NCBI RefSeq assembly: GCF_000485595.1
Contig: NW_014578101.1
Span: 81,396-108,714, forward strand
DNA from: Priapulus caudatus
Taxonomy: Eukaryota; Priapulida; Priapulimorpha; Priapulimorphida; Priapulidae
Direction of reading: 5' to 3'
Length of the DNA stretch: 27,319 nt
Shown: piece after piece, positions 10,871 through 19,429 of the stretch
Layout of the letters: every line of letters begins with the position of its first letter
Position numbering within the stretch: the stretch's first letter is position 1
Translations under genes and position numbers: made by a program
The notes under the pieces: generated by a model
Told to the model about the DNA's origin: nothing
Database searches by the model: none
Seen by the model: the letters and a program-made list of their open reading frames with translations, nothing else

Positions 10871-11897
10871 GTTTCTTATGCTACTAAACGATTTTATTCA
10901 GTAGAATATTGGTCAGTGTATTGTGAATGGTCAAACGTATTGAAATTATATTACGTGTATTGTCAAGGTAATTGTATCGTGATACATCGATATATCGATA
11001 AATCGTACCACCCGAACAAAGCAGGGGCCGGTTTCACGAAGCGTAATTAAGTCCTTAATCATGATTAAATCACTAATCATGATTAACTTCTCGTACTTAA
11101 ATTGAAGTGACTGTTTCACGAAGTGTAATTAACTTTAACTTGAATACTCTCCATGCAACGTTGTGCACGGGTATTGCTCTAGTGAAGATTAAACATTTAT
11201 TGGCGAATGAATCGAATCAATCACTTGTTTTATTTATAGAGGAGATATATCTCTATGCTCAAGCCAAAAAATTTCATGAAATTTCCAGCACCTAATTATG
11301 TTACCACACAAATTTTGAATTGTAAAAATGGTATTATGGATATTTCTCAACTACCAGAAAGAGTGAGGATACAAAATTTTTGCCACATGTTAAGCACAAT
11401 ATGGACCAAAATAGCGCGTCAGGATTTTTCTTTAATTTTCATAATTACCGAGAAAACTCGAAAAAAACTGCTTAAAAATCAAGTTGTGTGTTAAAATAGA
11501 AAATTTTAGCGAATAAAGAGGCATAACTAATAAAGTACGGCACTTAATAACAATCCCTGACGCGCTTCTTTACCACAATATGTTACCATTAAAACGAGTG
11601 TAAAATTAAATGAATCCGAGTTGTAATCACAGAGAAATATCCATTTATACATCGGCTACTTTGTCAGAAATCGAAACGGAGAAATGAGAGTTTTTCTATT
11701 TTTCACAATGAGTGACCGCCTGTGTGCAAAATGGGTGAACGTATGTGATATATCTATTGTTAGTACTTACTGCGACATATTCATGACTAACTGACACCAC
11801 TAAATTAGTAAAATGTTCCATGCACCTTGAGAAATTCTGAGAAATTACGAGGTGACCAACGCAATTCCATGCAAATGGCGCAAACCCGCCCATTGCC

Positions 11898-11905
11898 TGA
11901 CGTCA
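11898..11905. promoter_or_regulatory. CRE-like site TGACGTCA
   Basis: Exact palindromic CRE/ATF consensus inside the 1.7-kb element. Two more copies lie at 12122-12140. Function is not shown by sequence alone. Confidence 0.3.
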
Positions 11906-12023
11906 CTGTCAACAAACGCGCGCCTTATGTAAGGTGCGTTGCGAGGTGTGAGAACTATTTTAGGCTCCTGTGGGATACTTATTGGATCAGGGTAGTAGTA
12001 CAGCTGTAGCAGGGTTGATGTTG

Positions 12024-12065
12024 TCAGGAGTAGATAATAGGGAATTCCCTATTATCTACTCCTGA
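12024..12065. repeat. Perfect 42-bp palindrome
   Basis: Arms of 21 bases, without a mismatch or spacer, centred on GGAATTCC (12041-12048). The left arm begins TCAGGAGTAGATAATAGG and the right arm is its exact reverse complement. It lies slightly right of the centre of the 11024-12752 element and could extrude as a cruciform. Confidence 0.95.
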
Positions 12066-12121
12066 TATTGATGGATACTGGCTCAGTGAATATCGTGAAA
12101 ATGCTGGTTGTATCATGTGTC

Positions 12122-12140
12122 TGACGTCATAATGACGTCA
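12122..12140. promoter_or_regulatory. Paired CRE-like sites
   Basis: TGACGTCA at 12122-12129 and again at 12133-12140, separated by TAA, making a near-palindromic 19-base unit. This is the consensus for CREB/ATF bZIP factors. It lies within the 1.7-kb element, so it may be part of element structure rather than host regulation. Confidence 0.3.
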
Positions 12141-12811
12141 GCCGCGGCTCACTACACATGTACGGGGGCAAGCAAAAACGCTCTGACAGTTCACATGTAC
12201 CGTTATATGGAGAAATGAGCATATACACAGGTGGCACATAGTGTTAGCCATCGAATAAAGTTGAAAACGAAAAATCGATAAAATTTCATGCACAACGTGG
12301 AGAGTATCCTTAATCATGATTAAGTTAATCACAATATTTAATTCTACTCATGAGCATGATTAACTCCACTAATCATGATTAGTTGCTAGTACTAGTAATA
12401 ATATATTAAGTAGGCTGCAGATTTTACAATTGGAAATTTTACTTCCATTTTTTCCCAAGGAAATTTAAATTATCTAAGATTAGCTGTACAAATTTAGACA
12501 TTATAATTGTAAATTAATTCCTTTTAATGTACCGAATTTGCAGGAACTTTTGGCGTTGTCCACCATTTTGAATACAGTGTAATTCATGTTTAAGTCGGCT
12601 ATAATTAAGTGATTAGTTAAATATGTACTTAAATCGCTTCGTGAAACAGATTTTTAAGTATGATTAACTAATCATAATTACAGGAGGGTAAGTATGATTA
12701 GTAATTTAATCATAATTAAAGTTAATCACGCTTCCTACGTGAAACCGGCCCCAGGATTGTAACTCAAATCCCACAGCCAGGTAGTGGAAAATACTTATTT
12801 TTTTAATCATA

Positions 12812-12817
12812 TTTATT
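12812..12817 (-). promoter_or_regulatory. Poly(A) signal AATAAA of the FAM98 gene
   Basis: AATAAA on the minus strand, about 82 bases downstream of the stop codon at 12899-12901, in an AT-rich stretch. Its placement supports 12899-12972 as the last exon. Confidence 0.55.
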
Positions 12818-12898
12818 AACAAATTATTTCATTAAATCTTGGTAAAACTGAAATACGATGGAAAAATGAAGCAAATTCTATGATCAGTTATTTTTCGA

Positions 12899-12972
12899 TT
12901 ACTGAGAGAGTTCAAAAGAAGTAGCTCGATTGGCTGAGCCCACAATTTGTTTAACTTGCATCCTAAGCTGGC
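12899..12972 (-). CDS. FAM98: FAM98 probable last exon, truncated C-terminus
   Basis: 74 bp. A strong acceptor (CTCAAACTCTCTTCTGACAG) accepts the phase-1 donor of the previous exon across a 148-bp intron. The peptide is GQLRMQVKQIVGSANRATSF then ELSQ and TAA (12899-12901). It aligns loosely and nearly ungapped with LSKILRTSSGSIREKTACAINK of FAM98A (shared GS, R and T positions), then stops. AATAAA follows about 82 bases on. Either this lineage has a short C-terminus, or the gene lost its 3' exons, possibly through the transposon that begins about 60 bases beyond the poly(A) signal. Confidence 0.6.
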
Positions 12973-15900
12973 CTGTCAGAAGAGAGTTTGAGAGTCAAAT
13001 GGTCACAAGTGTGCAGTAAAAGCGAAATTGTTCTGCTAGCGTCCCTACCTGTCGCTAGAGCACCAAATGACTTTAAAGCTAAAGCACACAGTATTACACA
13101 ATCAAGGGAATTCAGCTTACCATCTCTGGCACTCAACACATCAGCAACACCAATATCCATGTTCAGTAGCAGCATGCACCGGATGGGTCGGTATGCCTTC
13201 ACCATTTCGTCTTGTTTTCCCTAGAGTATGGAAGATGCTCACAAGTTACAATTAACAATATGAAACAAGGAAACTATTGTACATTGCACCTTTCCCATCA
13301 TTCTTTGTGCTGAGTGTCAACATGCTATCACAGCTTTCGCTGTTTACTTTTGTTTATTAGCGTGAAGATGAGTGAAATTTTGAAGGTTGATCGATGATAA
13401 CCGGCTTCCAGAAATAAATGTCTACACAAGGAGGGATATGAAGACAAAGATATCCGTCTAAAGACAAGGTCTGCCACTCAACTGTTCAGTAGCCCAATAT
13501 AATATATAATCTGCATTGTTGATGTATGCTAGAATAACTGACAGATTGTGTCGTTTATAAGCATATAACCTTACGGCAACATTCACATTAGGTAGTCCAA
13601 TTTCACTACTAGTTACTATAATTAAAAGCACAATTGAAAATCATCAGCATTTAGAACCCCCACCCCCACACCATCCAGCATTGATTACATTTAGAATTGC
13701 AACTGCCTATATGCGGGTGTAACAAAGGTTTCTGTCTAACAGATTTGTGCATGCATGCTAGAGGCCATGCGCGACACCTATATCTTTGCTACTCCTACTA
13801 GTATTGACACGTGATCACAGTATTGTTTATAGGCTTGTTGCCTGGATAAAATTCAGAGAGAATTTTTTATTCAGTGGTTGATAAACAATAGTCTGGTTTG
13901 TACGGCAATCAGCAGAAAAATTGGACAGACTAAAATAAATTTGGCAGTAAAGTTATGAACACTATTATTAAGAACGAACTATATTAAGTTATACTTATAA
14001 TCATAACAATGTGTCAGTTAATCAATTAACCATCAACAGTGCAGATAAGGTCATCAGATTTATTATGGGTTTATTTAATTATGCCTACAACATATAAACC
14101 TGTAGATGTATTGCAAGAGATGAAGATCCTGTTGTACCTTCATACGCTGAGACCAGTTGAAAGATTGAATGGTCACATCTAATCGTTTTATCAACATCTG
14201 TCTTCGGATCGTGTACTCCTTTTCCAATTCTTGACCGATCGCTTCAATATTCTGCCACTGTATGTCACTAAGCAAACCCTTGAGGATAGGTTTTCCAAGA
14301 ACATGAGCTGGGACATTCTTTGTGAGGTCTTTAATCTGCCAGTACATGAAAATATGGTAGATGCCCAGCACAATACATACTACGTGTACTTATTGCATCT
14401 CATCAGTGATTAGTAGATAAATATGAAAGCGCCCTCCCTCCCACCCTTCCGCTCTCTCAACCTCTCTCTCCCTCTCTCTCACCTTCTCCCACCTCTCTCT
14501 ATCGCCGTATTTCATTTTTGGTTTCACACAACAAAGCACTAACTACACCAGAGGGTACCAACTACAACATACCTTGGGCTCAATCTTACTGAACAGCTGC
14601 AGTGGCGTTATAGTTGGTGGAGGTTTTGCGAAACTCAGCAAGATAAGCATTGACTTCAAATCCTTTGCTGGTCCACTCTCTCGCTGAAACGTAACAGGTT
14701 ATGCAAACGTACGTAAATACAGTGTCATGTAAATTACAGTGGCATTACCTCTACGTGACATTTATGATTTTCTTGTTGGCATTGATTGTTATAATTTCCC
14801 TGTCCATCGATGGCAAATAGTGAGGCAAACCTACCTCGCAGCCCACACAACTATGCCTGTTCGCCTTTAATTACAGTTGCGATAATATAAGGAATCATGT
14901 GTCATTCGCACCAAATGGCAGGAGTGAAAAGCAGTAATAACTCATTGATTTCAACAATGGCACTTGCCCAGCTTCTGTTCCTGACTACCATTAGATCTTA
15001 GTAGAACCATTGAATTGAATGTCATACAATACAAGGATCATGAATTTCGTATCATGATTGAAGCTTCGCTATTAGACATTATACCAGGAACCAAAAACAC
15101 TTATATTAAACACAAGTGCAGGGCGTCAAGTGACAAGTGACGCTCAAAAAATAGGAAAATAGGAATTTCAGATGTGAAACAATAGGAAAAAAATAGGAAT
15201 TTTGGTGAGAAAATATATGTTAAATAGGAATATTTTTTGCGTCAGATGGCCTCCCAACACCCCTACAGCCATCCCGATCCACCACAAATGGTTTTATTAA
15301 TATACATATTTGGAGTTACATCACATGCGAACAATATGTTGAGGTTTTAATGAGAAATGCATGTTAAAATTGATAAGCAGTTTATACATGCATAAGCACC
15401 CATACATGTAGACTACTCCAAAATAGTTGTGATAATGATTAAAAATAAAGACTAGACATGCACATGATATAAGATTATTCAGAAATTGTGCAATAAATTT
15501 TTACTATAAAGCACAAATACGTTAAATAGGAATATGTGTTCATTAGATGGCCTGATGAAATAAAATCTGTGAAAGTAAAGAGTATATTACGTTAATTTAA
15601 AGTAAGGGGTGGGGTCTTGGGGTCGTCCCCCAGGAAATTTTTGAAAATTGGGTCACCTGAAATGTAAATTCCTGCATTCTGAGAAGGATACATCCAATTC
15701 TGGATTCAGAAAAATAAAAAGCCCTAAAAAATAGGAAAAAATAGGAATTTGTCCAGAAAATAGGAGAAAATAGGAATTGCCAAGAAAATAGGAAACAAGT
15801 GCCGCAGAGCGACAGCGCTCAACTGACGTTTACTGTAACCAGGTATTCTTCTGATAAACTCACTGGCCGAATCAAGTGCGCCCTCCTGCCACCGCGTTCG

Positions 15901-17269
15901 CGCTCAGAGCATATATCTAGGATACTACTAATACAGATCTAAAATCTATGATAGGCTATACCTACTGGTAGTACAGTAGTAAAGATACAGCTGTGTAACT
16001 TTAATGACTTCGCTATATTAACATGGATATGCGTCGAGCGCGAGCGTAGTGGTAGTGGTGGGGGAGGGTGGGGGGAGGGGAGAGGGGGTGGGGGAAGNNN
16101 NNNNNNNCTTCTGATAAATTCACTGGCCGAATCAAGTGCGCCCTCCTGCCACCGCGTTCGCGATCAGAGCATATATCTAGGATACTACTAATACAGATCT
16201 AAAATCTATGATAGGCTATACCTACTGGTAGTACAGTAGTAAAGATACAGCTGTGTAACTTTAATGACTTCGCTATATTAACATGTTATCAAGGATATGC
16301 GTCCAGCGCGAGCGTAGTGGTGGTGGTGGGAGAGGGTGGGGGGAGGGGAGAGGGGGTGGGGGAAGGTGGGGGAAAGGGCGGGGGGAGGGGGAGGGGGAGG
16401 GTGGGGGGAGGGGGCTCTAATAGCAAAAGCAGTTCATTGCTTTGTTAACAGTCAACAAATCCATGTTTAACCCTCTTCTTGAGGGTCAAAAGGTTATCCG
16501 ACACTTACTCTTCGCATGTCAGCGGAAAGTACATTTCATGGTCCTTTCAATAAAGCCATAAAAATGGTAGGTCACCGCTGAAACAAAAAAGTTTTTCAAT
16601 TGCTCCCGTCAAACCATGTCCTCAGAAAATGTATAAAATCTGCCCTGTGCCCCATTGACCTTTCATCTGTGACCTCCAATTTCAGCACAGTGATGGCTTT
16701 TCCTACCATGATGCTATACACCGACTATCACGAGCCTAGGTCGAGCCGTTTAGATTTGTGCCGCAATTCTGCATTTCCTCCCTATACCTTAAGTTAAGGA
16801 GGGAATGTTCCCTTTTCTTTTACACCTCTTGACCTTTGACCTTTGACCCCCAGCTTTGACATTCCAACTCGTTCCCCCAATATCGTGACCGTACGTCGAG
16901 CGGTTAAGATTTGTGCCCAACTGTTGACGGACGGACGGACGCACGGACGGACGGACGGACGGACAATCATGCGATTCTACAAGCTGCATATCAGACTATG
17001 TCAGATGAGCTAAAAATAGAAACTTGACGCCCTGCAAGTGTAAGCAAAAGATCACTATTAGCCATATTATACAGGATTGACAGTAAAAAATAATGTAGGG
17101 AGTAAACATACGACTTGAACGATAAGTTTATTCCTCTCTGGGTTCTGGTCCACCTCCATGCGTGCTGCCATCAGCTCAGTACATAAGAAGCCAAGCAGGA
17201 GCAGACAATTTTCACGGGTATTCAGCCTCTCCATCATAGGACCATTCATCAGCACTGTTCGGGGGCAAC
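12899..17269 (-). CDS. FAM98: FAM98-family protein gene, five 3' exons (N-terminal exons not found)
   Basis: FAM98 proteins (the DUF2465 family) work with DDX1, RTCB and RTRAF in the animal tRNA-splicing ligase complex and in RNA metabolism; this is family knowledge. Five minus-strand exons join with consistent phases and give about 212 codons. Recognisable FAM98 landmarks run in order: NCLLLLGFLCTEL, FAKPPPTITPLQLFSKIE, NVPAHVLGKPILK, RRQMLIKRLDVTIQSFNWS, AYRPIR and VADVLSARD. The N-terminal calponin-homology-like portion (about 85-100 residues) must lie upstream of 17269, and I could not find it among the repeats. The protein stops early: the conserved VPDRGGRP block and the Arg-Gly-rich tail of vertebrate FAM98A/B are absent. 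Introns are loaded with repeats, and one holds an assembly gap. Paralogue assignment (A, B or C) is not possible. Confidence 0.88.
13121..13220 (-). CDS. FAM98: FAM98 exon, AYRPIR...VADVLSARD block
   Basis: 100 bp: 33 codons plus one base. Acceptor CTTCCATACTCTAG, donor G|GTAAGC. The peptide GKQDEMVKAYRPIRCMLL continues LNMDIGVADVLSARD and follows SQRMK of the previous exon, as in human RAKSQTEKLAKVYQPKR...ISVAHLLAARQD. The middle is diverged, but spacing is kept residue for residue. Confidence 0.9.
13221..14137 (-). other. FAM98 intron (917 bp)
   Basis: Separates the RRQML and AYRPIR exons. AT-rich, with no further exon or repeat array recognised. A CCCCCACCCCCACACC tract lies near 13660. 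Confidence 0.75.
14138..14335 (-). CDS. FAM98: FAM98 exon, RRQMLIKRLDVTIQSF block
   Basis: 198 bp, 66 codons, phase 0 at both ends. Acceptor TTTCATGTACTGGCAG, donor AAG|GTACAA (weaker at +4 to +6 than its neighbours). It contains VPAHVLGKPILKGLL, WQNIEAIGQELEKEY and RRQMLIKRLDVTIQSFNWS, the most diagnostic FAM98 stretch. The 237-bp intron before it includes a CT-rich run on the plus strand (14430-14505). Confidence 0.94.
14573..14683 (-). CDS. FAM98: FAM98 exon, FAKPPPTITPLQLF block
   Basis: 111 bp, exactly 37 codons, phase 0 at both ends. Acceptor CCTGTTACGTTTCAG, donor AAG|GTATGT. The peptide runs RESGPAKDLKSMLILLSF, then AKPPPTITPLQLFSKIEPK. It matches the FAM98 segment ALGMSKPPANITMFQFFSGIE of the human protein. 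Confidence 0.9.
15140..15800. repeat. Repeat with AATAGGAAAAAATAGGAATTT motifs at both ends
   Basis: Clusters of AAAATAGGAAAATAGGAAT lie near 15149-15245 and again near 15722-15795, enclosing about 500 bp. That interior includes GGGGTCGTCCCCCAGGAAAT, reminiscent of non-coding repeats in invertebrate genomes. No coding frame. The sequence just outside each end contains short GC-rich imperfect hairpins. Class unknown. Confidence 0.55.
15848..16097. repeat. Left copy of a segment duplicated across the N gap
   Basis: About 250 bp from CTTCTGATAAACTCACTGG to the gap, repeated at 16108-16363 with a few substitutions and one 7-8 base indel. Best explained as unmerged contig ends or two haplotypes. 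Confidence 0.9.
16098..16107. other. Assembly gap, 10 N
   Basis: Ten Ns immediately after a G-rich run, flanked by overlapping copies of the same sequence. The true gap length is unknown and may be negative. Confidence 0.99.
16108..16363. repeat. Right copy of the segment duplicated across the N gap
   Basis: Begins CTTCTGATAAATTCACTGG and tracks 15848-16097 at a 260-base offset. It carries TTATCA next to AACATG, which the left copy lacks, and runs on into the G-rich tract. Confidence 0.9.
16316..16414 (+). repeat. G-rich tract with quadruplex potential
   Basis: About 100 bases of GGGAGAGGGTGGGGGG-type sequence with many runs of three or more G, enough for several overlapping G-quadruplexes on the plus strand. 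It plausibly caused the neighbouring assembly break. Confidence 0.85.
16924..16965. repeat. (GGAC)n microsatellite
   Basis: About ten GGAC/GACG units with one GCAC interruption, at the end of a longer diverged repeat containing TGACCTTTGACC. Confidence 0.93.
17112..17269 (-). CDS. FAM98: FAM98 exon, NCLLLL block
   Basis: 158 bp. The acceptor has a long T run (TTCTTTTTTTCGGTTTAG) and the donor is GTATGT (17106-17111). It starts with two bases completing a codon (xGT), then 52 codons beginning CPRTVLMNGPMMERLNTREN and continuing CLLLLGFLCTELMAAR, ending in phase 0. Human FAM98A has CPY..., NCLLLLTYLISELEAAR at the same place. The upstream exon must end in phase 1; no convincing candidate was found in the MITE-dense sequence above. 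Confidence 0.88.
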
Positions 17270-17401
17270 CTAAACCGAAAAAAAGAACATCCCTCCAGCT
17301 GCAACTCATGTTTAGAAGAAAATGACAATAAAGCTGCCTTGGGATGGCACCAGGCCTCAAAATACACGGGGGAGAAGGGCGAATCGCCCGGGAAACTTAA
17401 G

Positions 17402-17621
17402 CTGCGTTTGCACAATCAATTTTTGTCAGCAAATCGTCCGAGTCGTGCAAAATAGAACACGTTCTATTTCTCCAACTCGGCGACTTGACACCGACTCCGA
17501 CTCCAACACAATCGAATTTCAGCCGATTAGTTGGAATGCACTTGGGTCAAGTCGGGGGCAAGTTGGAATGCACTTGAAAACGGTACGATTTGCTGACAAA
17601 AATCGATAGTGTAAACGCTAG
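17402..17621. mobile_element. MITE of about 220 bp with 37-40 bp inverted ends
   Basis: The left end (CTGCGTTTGCACAATC, then ATTTTTGTCAGCAAATCGT) is inverted at 17581-17621, where the reverse complement reads CTAGCGTTTACACTATCG, then ATTTTTGTCAGCAAATCGT. The centre holds AGAACACGTTCT (a 12-bp palindrome) and CCAACTCGGCGACT. No coding capacity. It lies just upstream of the 17112-17269 FAM98 exon, presumably in an intron. Confidence 0.8.
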
Positions 17622-17754
17622 AATAAGTTGCCCCCAAAAGAAAAATTACGAGGGAGATTTTTTTTTGAAGAGGATAAAAAATCGCCCACGTAATATTTTT
17701 CTGTGATTGTAACATCATGCCGTGACCGTGACGGCCGTGAGTTTAGTTTTTCTT

Positions 17755-18225
17755 TTAAGCTGGGTTTACACTGACGATTTTATGCAGTCAAATTGGCGTT
17801 TTTCTTCTTTCTACCAACCTCTCTATATAGGTTCAAAGCTCTTACGTTATCGACGCGAGGTGGCAAACGTTTCAACATTTGACCCGTAGCGTGCGCGCGG
17901 GGTGACGCGGATACGCATTTTTGCACTTATTACATGCCACCAGCGTGACGCGCCTAAAGCAAAAACGTGCTCTCCCTCTAGGGTGGAGGGACACTCCCCT
18001 GATTGCTGTTCTCTGATTGGCCACTTGGCAAAAAAACGTCCAACTCGCCTGCTCCGAGTTGGCAAAATTAGAACATATGTTCTAATCTTCCGACTCGCTG
18101 CTATCGATCGGTTGGACGTACAACTTTTGCGCTTACACTGGCGATTGTCAGTTTCCAAACTTCAAAGTTGCCAAGTTCGTACAATTCGGCAATTCGGCAA
18201 CTCGAAATCGTCAGTGTACAACTTT
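17755..18225. mobile_element. Cluster of related MITE fragments
   Basis: Repeats the theme of the preceding MITE: GGTTTACACTGACGATTT at 17763, CTTACACTGGCGATTGTCAG near 18133 and the inverse AAATCGTCAGTGTACAAC near 18205. Another central palindrome, TTAGAACATATGTTCTAA (18069-18086), sits next to CCGACTCG, parallel to AGAACACGTTCT in the first element. Probably two or three nested copies. Open frames through here are not credible proteins. Confidence 0.6.
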
Positions 18226-18458
18226 CAAATCGGAAAATGAATTGCCGACTCGCTGTGCTACACAAGAAAGAAAAAAAGTCACGATCAACTGCAAACACGG
18301 CGTGTGTTCAGCGAACGAGCTTGGCACTCGCCCGTTCGCCAATGTCGAGTGAAAATAATATTGGGCGAGTAAACGCTAAAACTGACTCACCCATGTTGGC
18401 GAGTAAAAATAATTGTCTAAAACTTTAATCAAATGTTGGTTCCTTACGTTATATATCC

Positions 18459-18892
18459 AAACATTGATGAAAAACAGTTCTAGCGACTGTGAAGGGTGGC
18501 TATCGCACGACAGCACAGCATGGCTGTGTATACGTACGTGCCTGGGGCGGCATAATGATTGATGTACGGGGGGGGGGGGGGCAGGATTGTTTAAAAGTCG
18601 CGTGGGGCACGTTCATTATAGGGGGTGAGCACCGCTGGGATCAGAGGACGGCAGCAAAATTATGTACGTGTTAGCAAACATTGATGAAAAACAGTTCTAG
18701 CGACTGTGAAGGGTGGCTATCGCACGACAGCACAGCATGGCTGTGTATACGTACGTGCCTGGGGCGGCATATTGATTGATGTACGGGGGGGGGGGTGCAG
18801 GATTGTTTAAAAGTCGCGTGGGGCACGTTCATTATAGGGGGTGAGCACCGCTGGGATCAGAGGACGGCAGCAAAATTATGTACGTGTTAGCT
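18459..18892. repeat. Two-copy tandem duplication, 217-bp unit
   Basis: The unit starting AAACATTGATGAAAAACAG (18459) recurs at 18676, nearly identical through GTACGTGTTAGC. Visible differences are a poly-G run (14 versus 11) and a few bases. Each unit carries CATGGCTGTGTATACGTACG. Confidence 0.95.
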
Positions 18893-19429
18893 AATCAGTT
18901 GGCAGATAGATTAACTTATCAACCACTTTACTTTGCCTTAGCATTGTACTTGCACAAATACAGTGACAGAGACTGAATAGTTCAACCCTTTGCAATTTGA
19001 AGTTTATGTTTCTCTTTTTTTAAGTAAGTATTTTAGTCTTTCGTGTCCCCAAAGATTAAAATACTCAACTCAAAAGTGCATGTGCATATGCATGTGCATA
19101 TGCATGCAGCTGCAGTGTGCACTGTCACAGTGGTAAACATCGATCCTCCTTGGATCGTAAGACACTCCACTATTTGCGCTATTCGTAATAGACAGTGTTT
19201 CACGTGCGTAGATACTACAGCCCAATACGAATTAGGCAGCAGTCACTCAGGAGTCAGGACTCACAATTCACAAACACCTTTGCAATCCACAGAGTACTCC
19301 AAATTAGCTCAAAAAACAAACAAAAACTAGAAAGGACAGTTGTCGCCAACTACATGTATCCCCCCTGATCTAGTATGAATGAAATATCTCTGTAAGGACG
19401 TAGAAGGTAGGTAAAGTTAAATAAGTTTT

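Larger units (their letters stand above)
7188..11016. mobile_element. Possible outer inverted-repeat element hosting the Ty3 insertion
   Basis: The left sequence (about 7188-7226) begins AGGGGTGAGACGATAT. The sequence ending near 11016, read in reverse complement, begins GGGTGGTACGATTTATCG. Both flanks of the Ty3 element also contain related ACGAT words (ATACGATCTG on the left, AACGATACA twice on the right). This suggests that the retrotransposon and the 10529-10870 repeat landed inside an older DNA element with CGATA-rich ends. The terminal match is short and imperfect, so this is inference. Confidence 0.3.
11024..12752. mobile_element. 1.7-kb terminal-inverted-repeat element, no transposase seen
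   Basis: The ends are GGGGCCGGTTTCACG (11024-11038) and its exact reverse complement (12738-12752); after 4 extra bases on the right, both continue as AAGCGTRATTAA. Each end has a second copy of the tip motif: TGTTTCACGAAG near 11112 and CTTCGTGAAACA near 12640. Further in, CTCTCCA/CGTTGTGCA near 11148 pairs with TGCACAACG/TGGAGAG near 12291. The ends are rich in TAATCATGATTA palindromes. A further hairpin pairs about 11385-11430 with 11555-11590. The longest frame inside (11255-11494, 79 codons) resembles no known protein. Immediate flanks (CA and AG) show no clear target duplication. It lies about 60 bases past the poly(A) signal of the FAM98 gene. Confidence 0.75.
14684..17111 (-). other. 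FAM98 intron (about 2.4 kb) with repeats and assembly gap
   Basis: Holds an AATAGGAA-rich repeat (15140-15800), a duplicated segment either side of the N gap (15848-16363), a G-rich tract (16316-16414), two diverged copies of a TGACCTTTGACC-type repeat (about 16640-16920) and a (GGAC)n run. No extra exon seen. Its length is unreliable because of the gap. Confidence 0.7.

Noticed and set aside
16924-16965. (GGAC)n run considered as a CRISPR-like or regulatory array
   Set aside because: Simple tetranucleotide repeat without spacers.
18361-18420. Possible FAM98 upstream exon ending at a GTGAGT donor (phase-compatible, would read LFLLANMG)
   Set aside because: It lies in a stretch of repeated GGCGAGTAAA motifs, has an in-frame stop close upstream and no clear FAM98 similarity.
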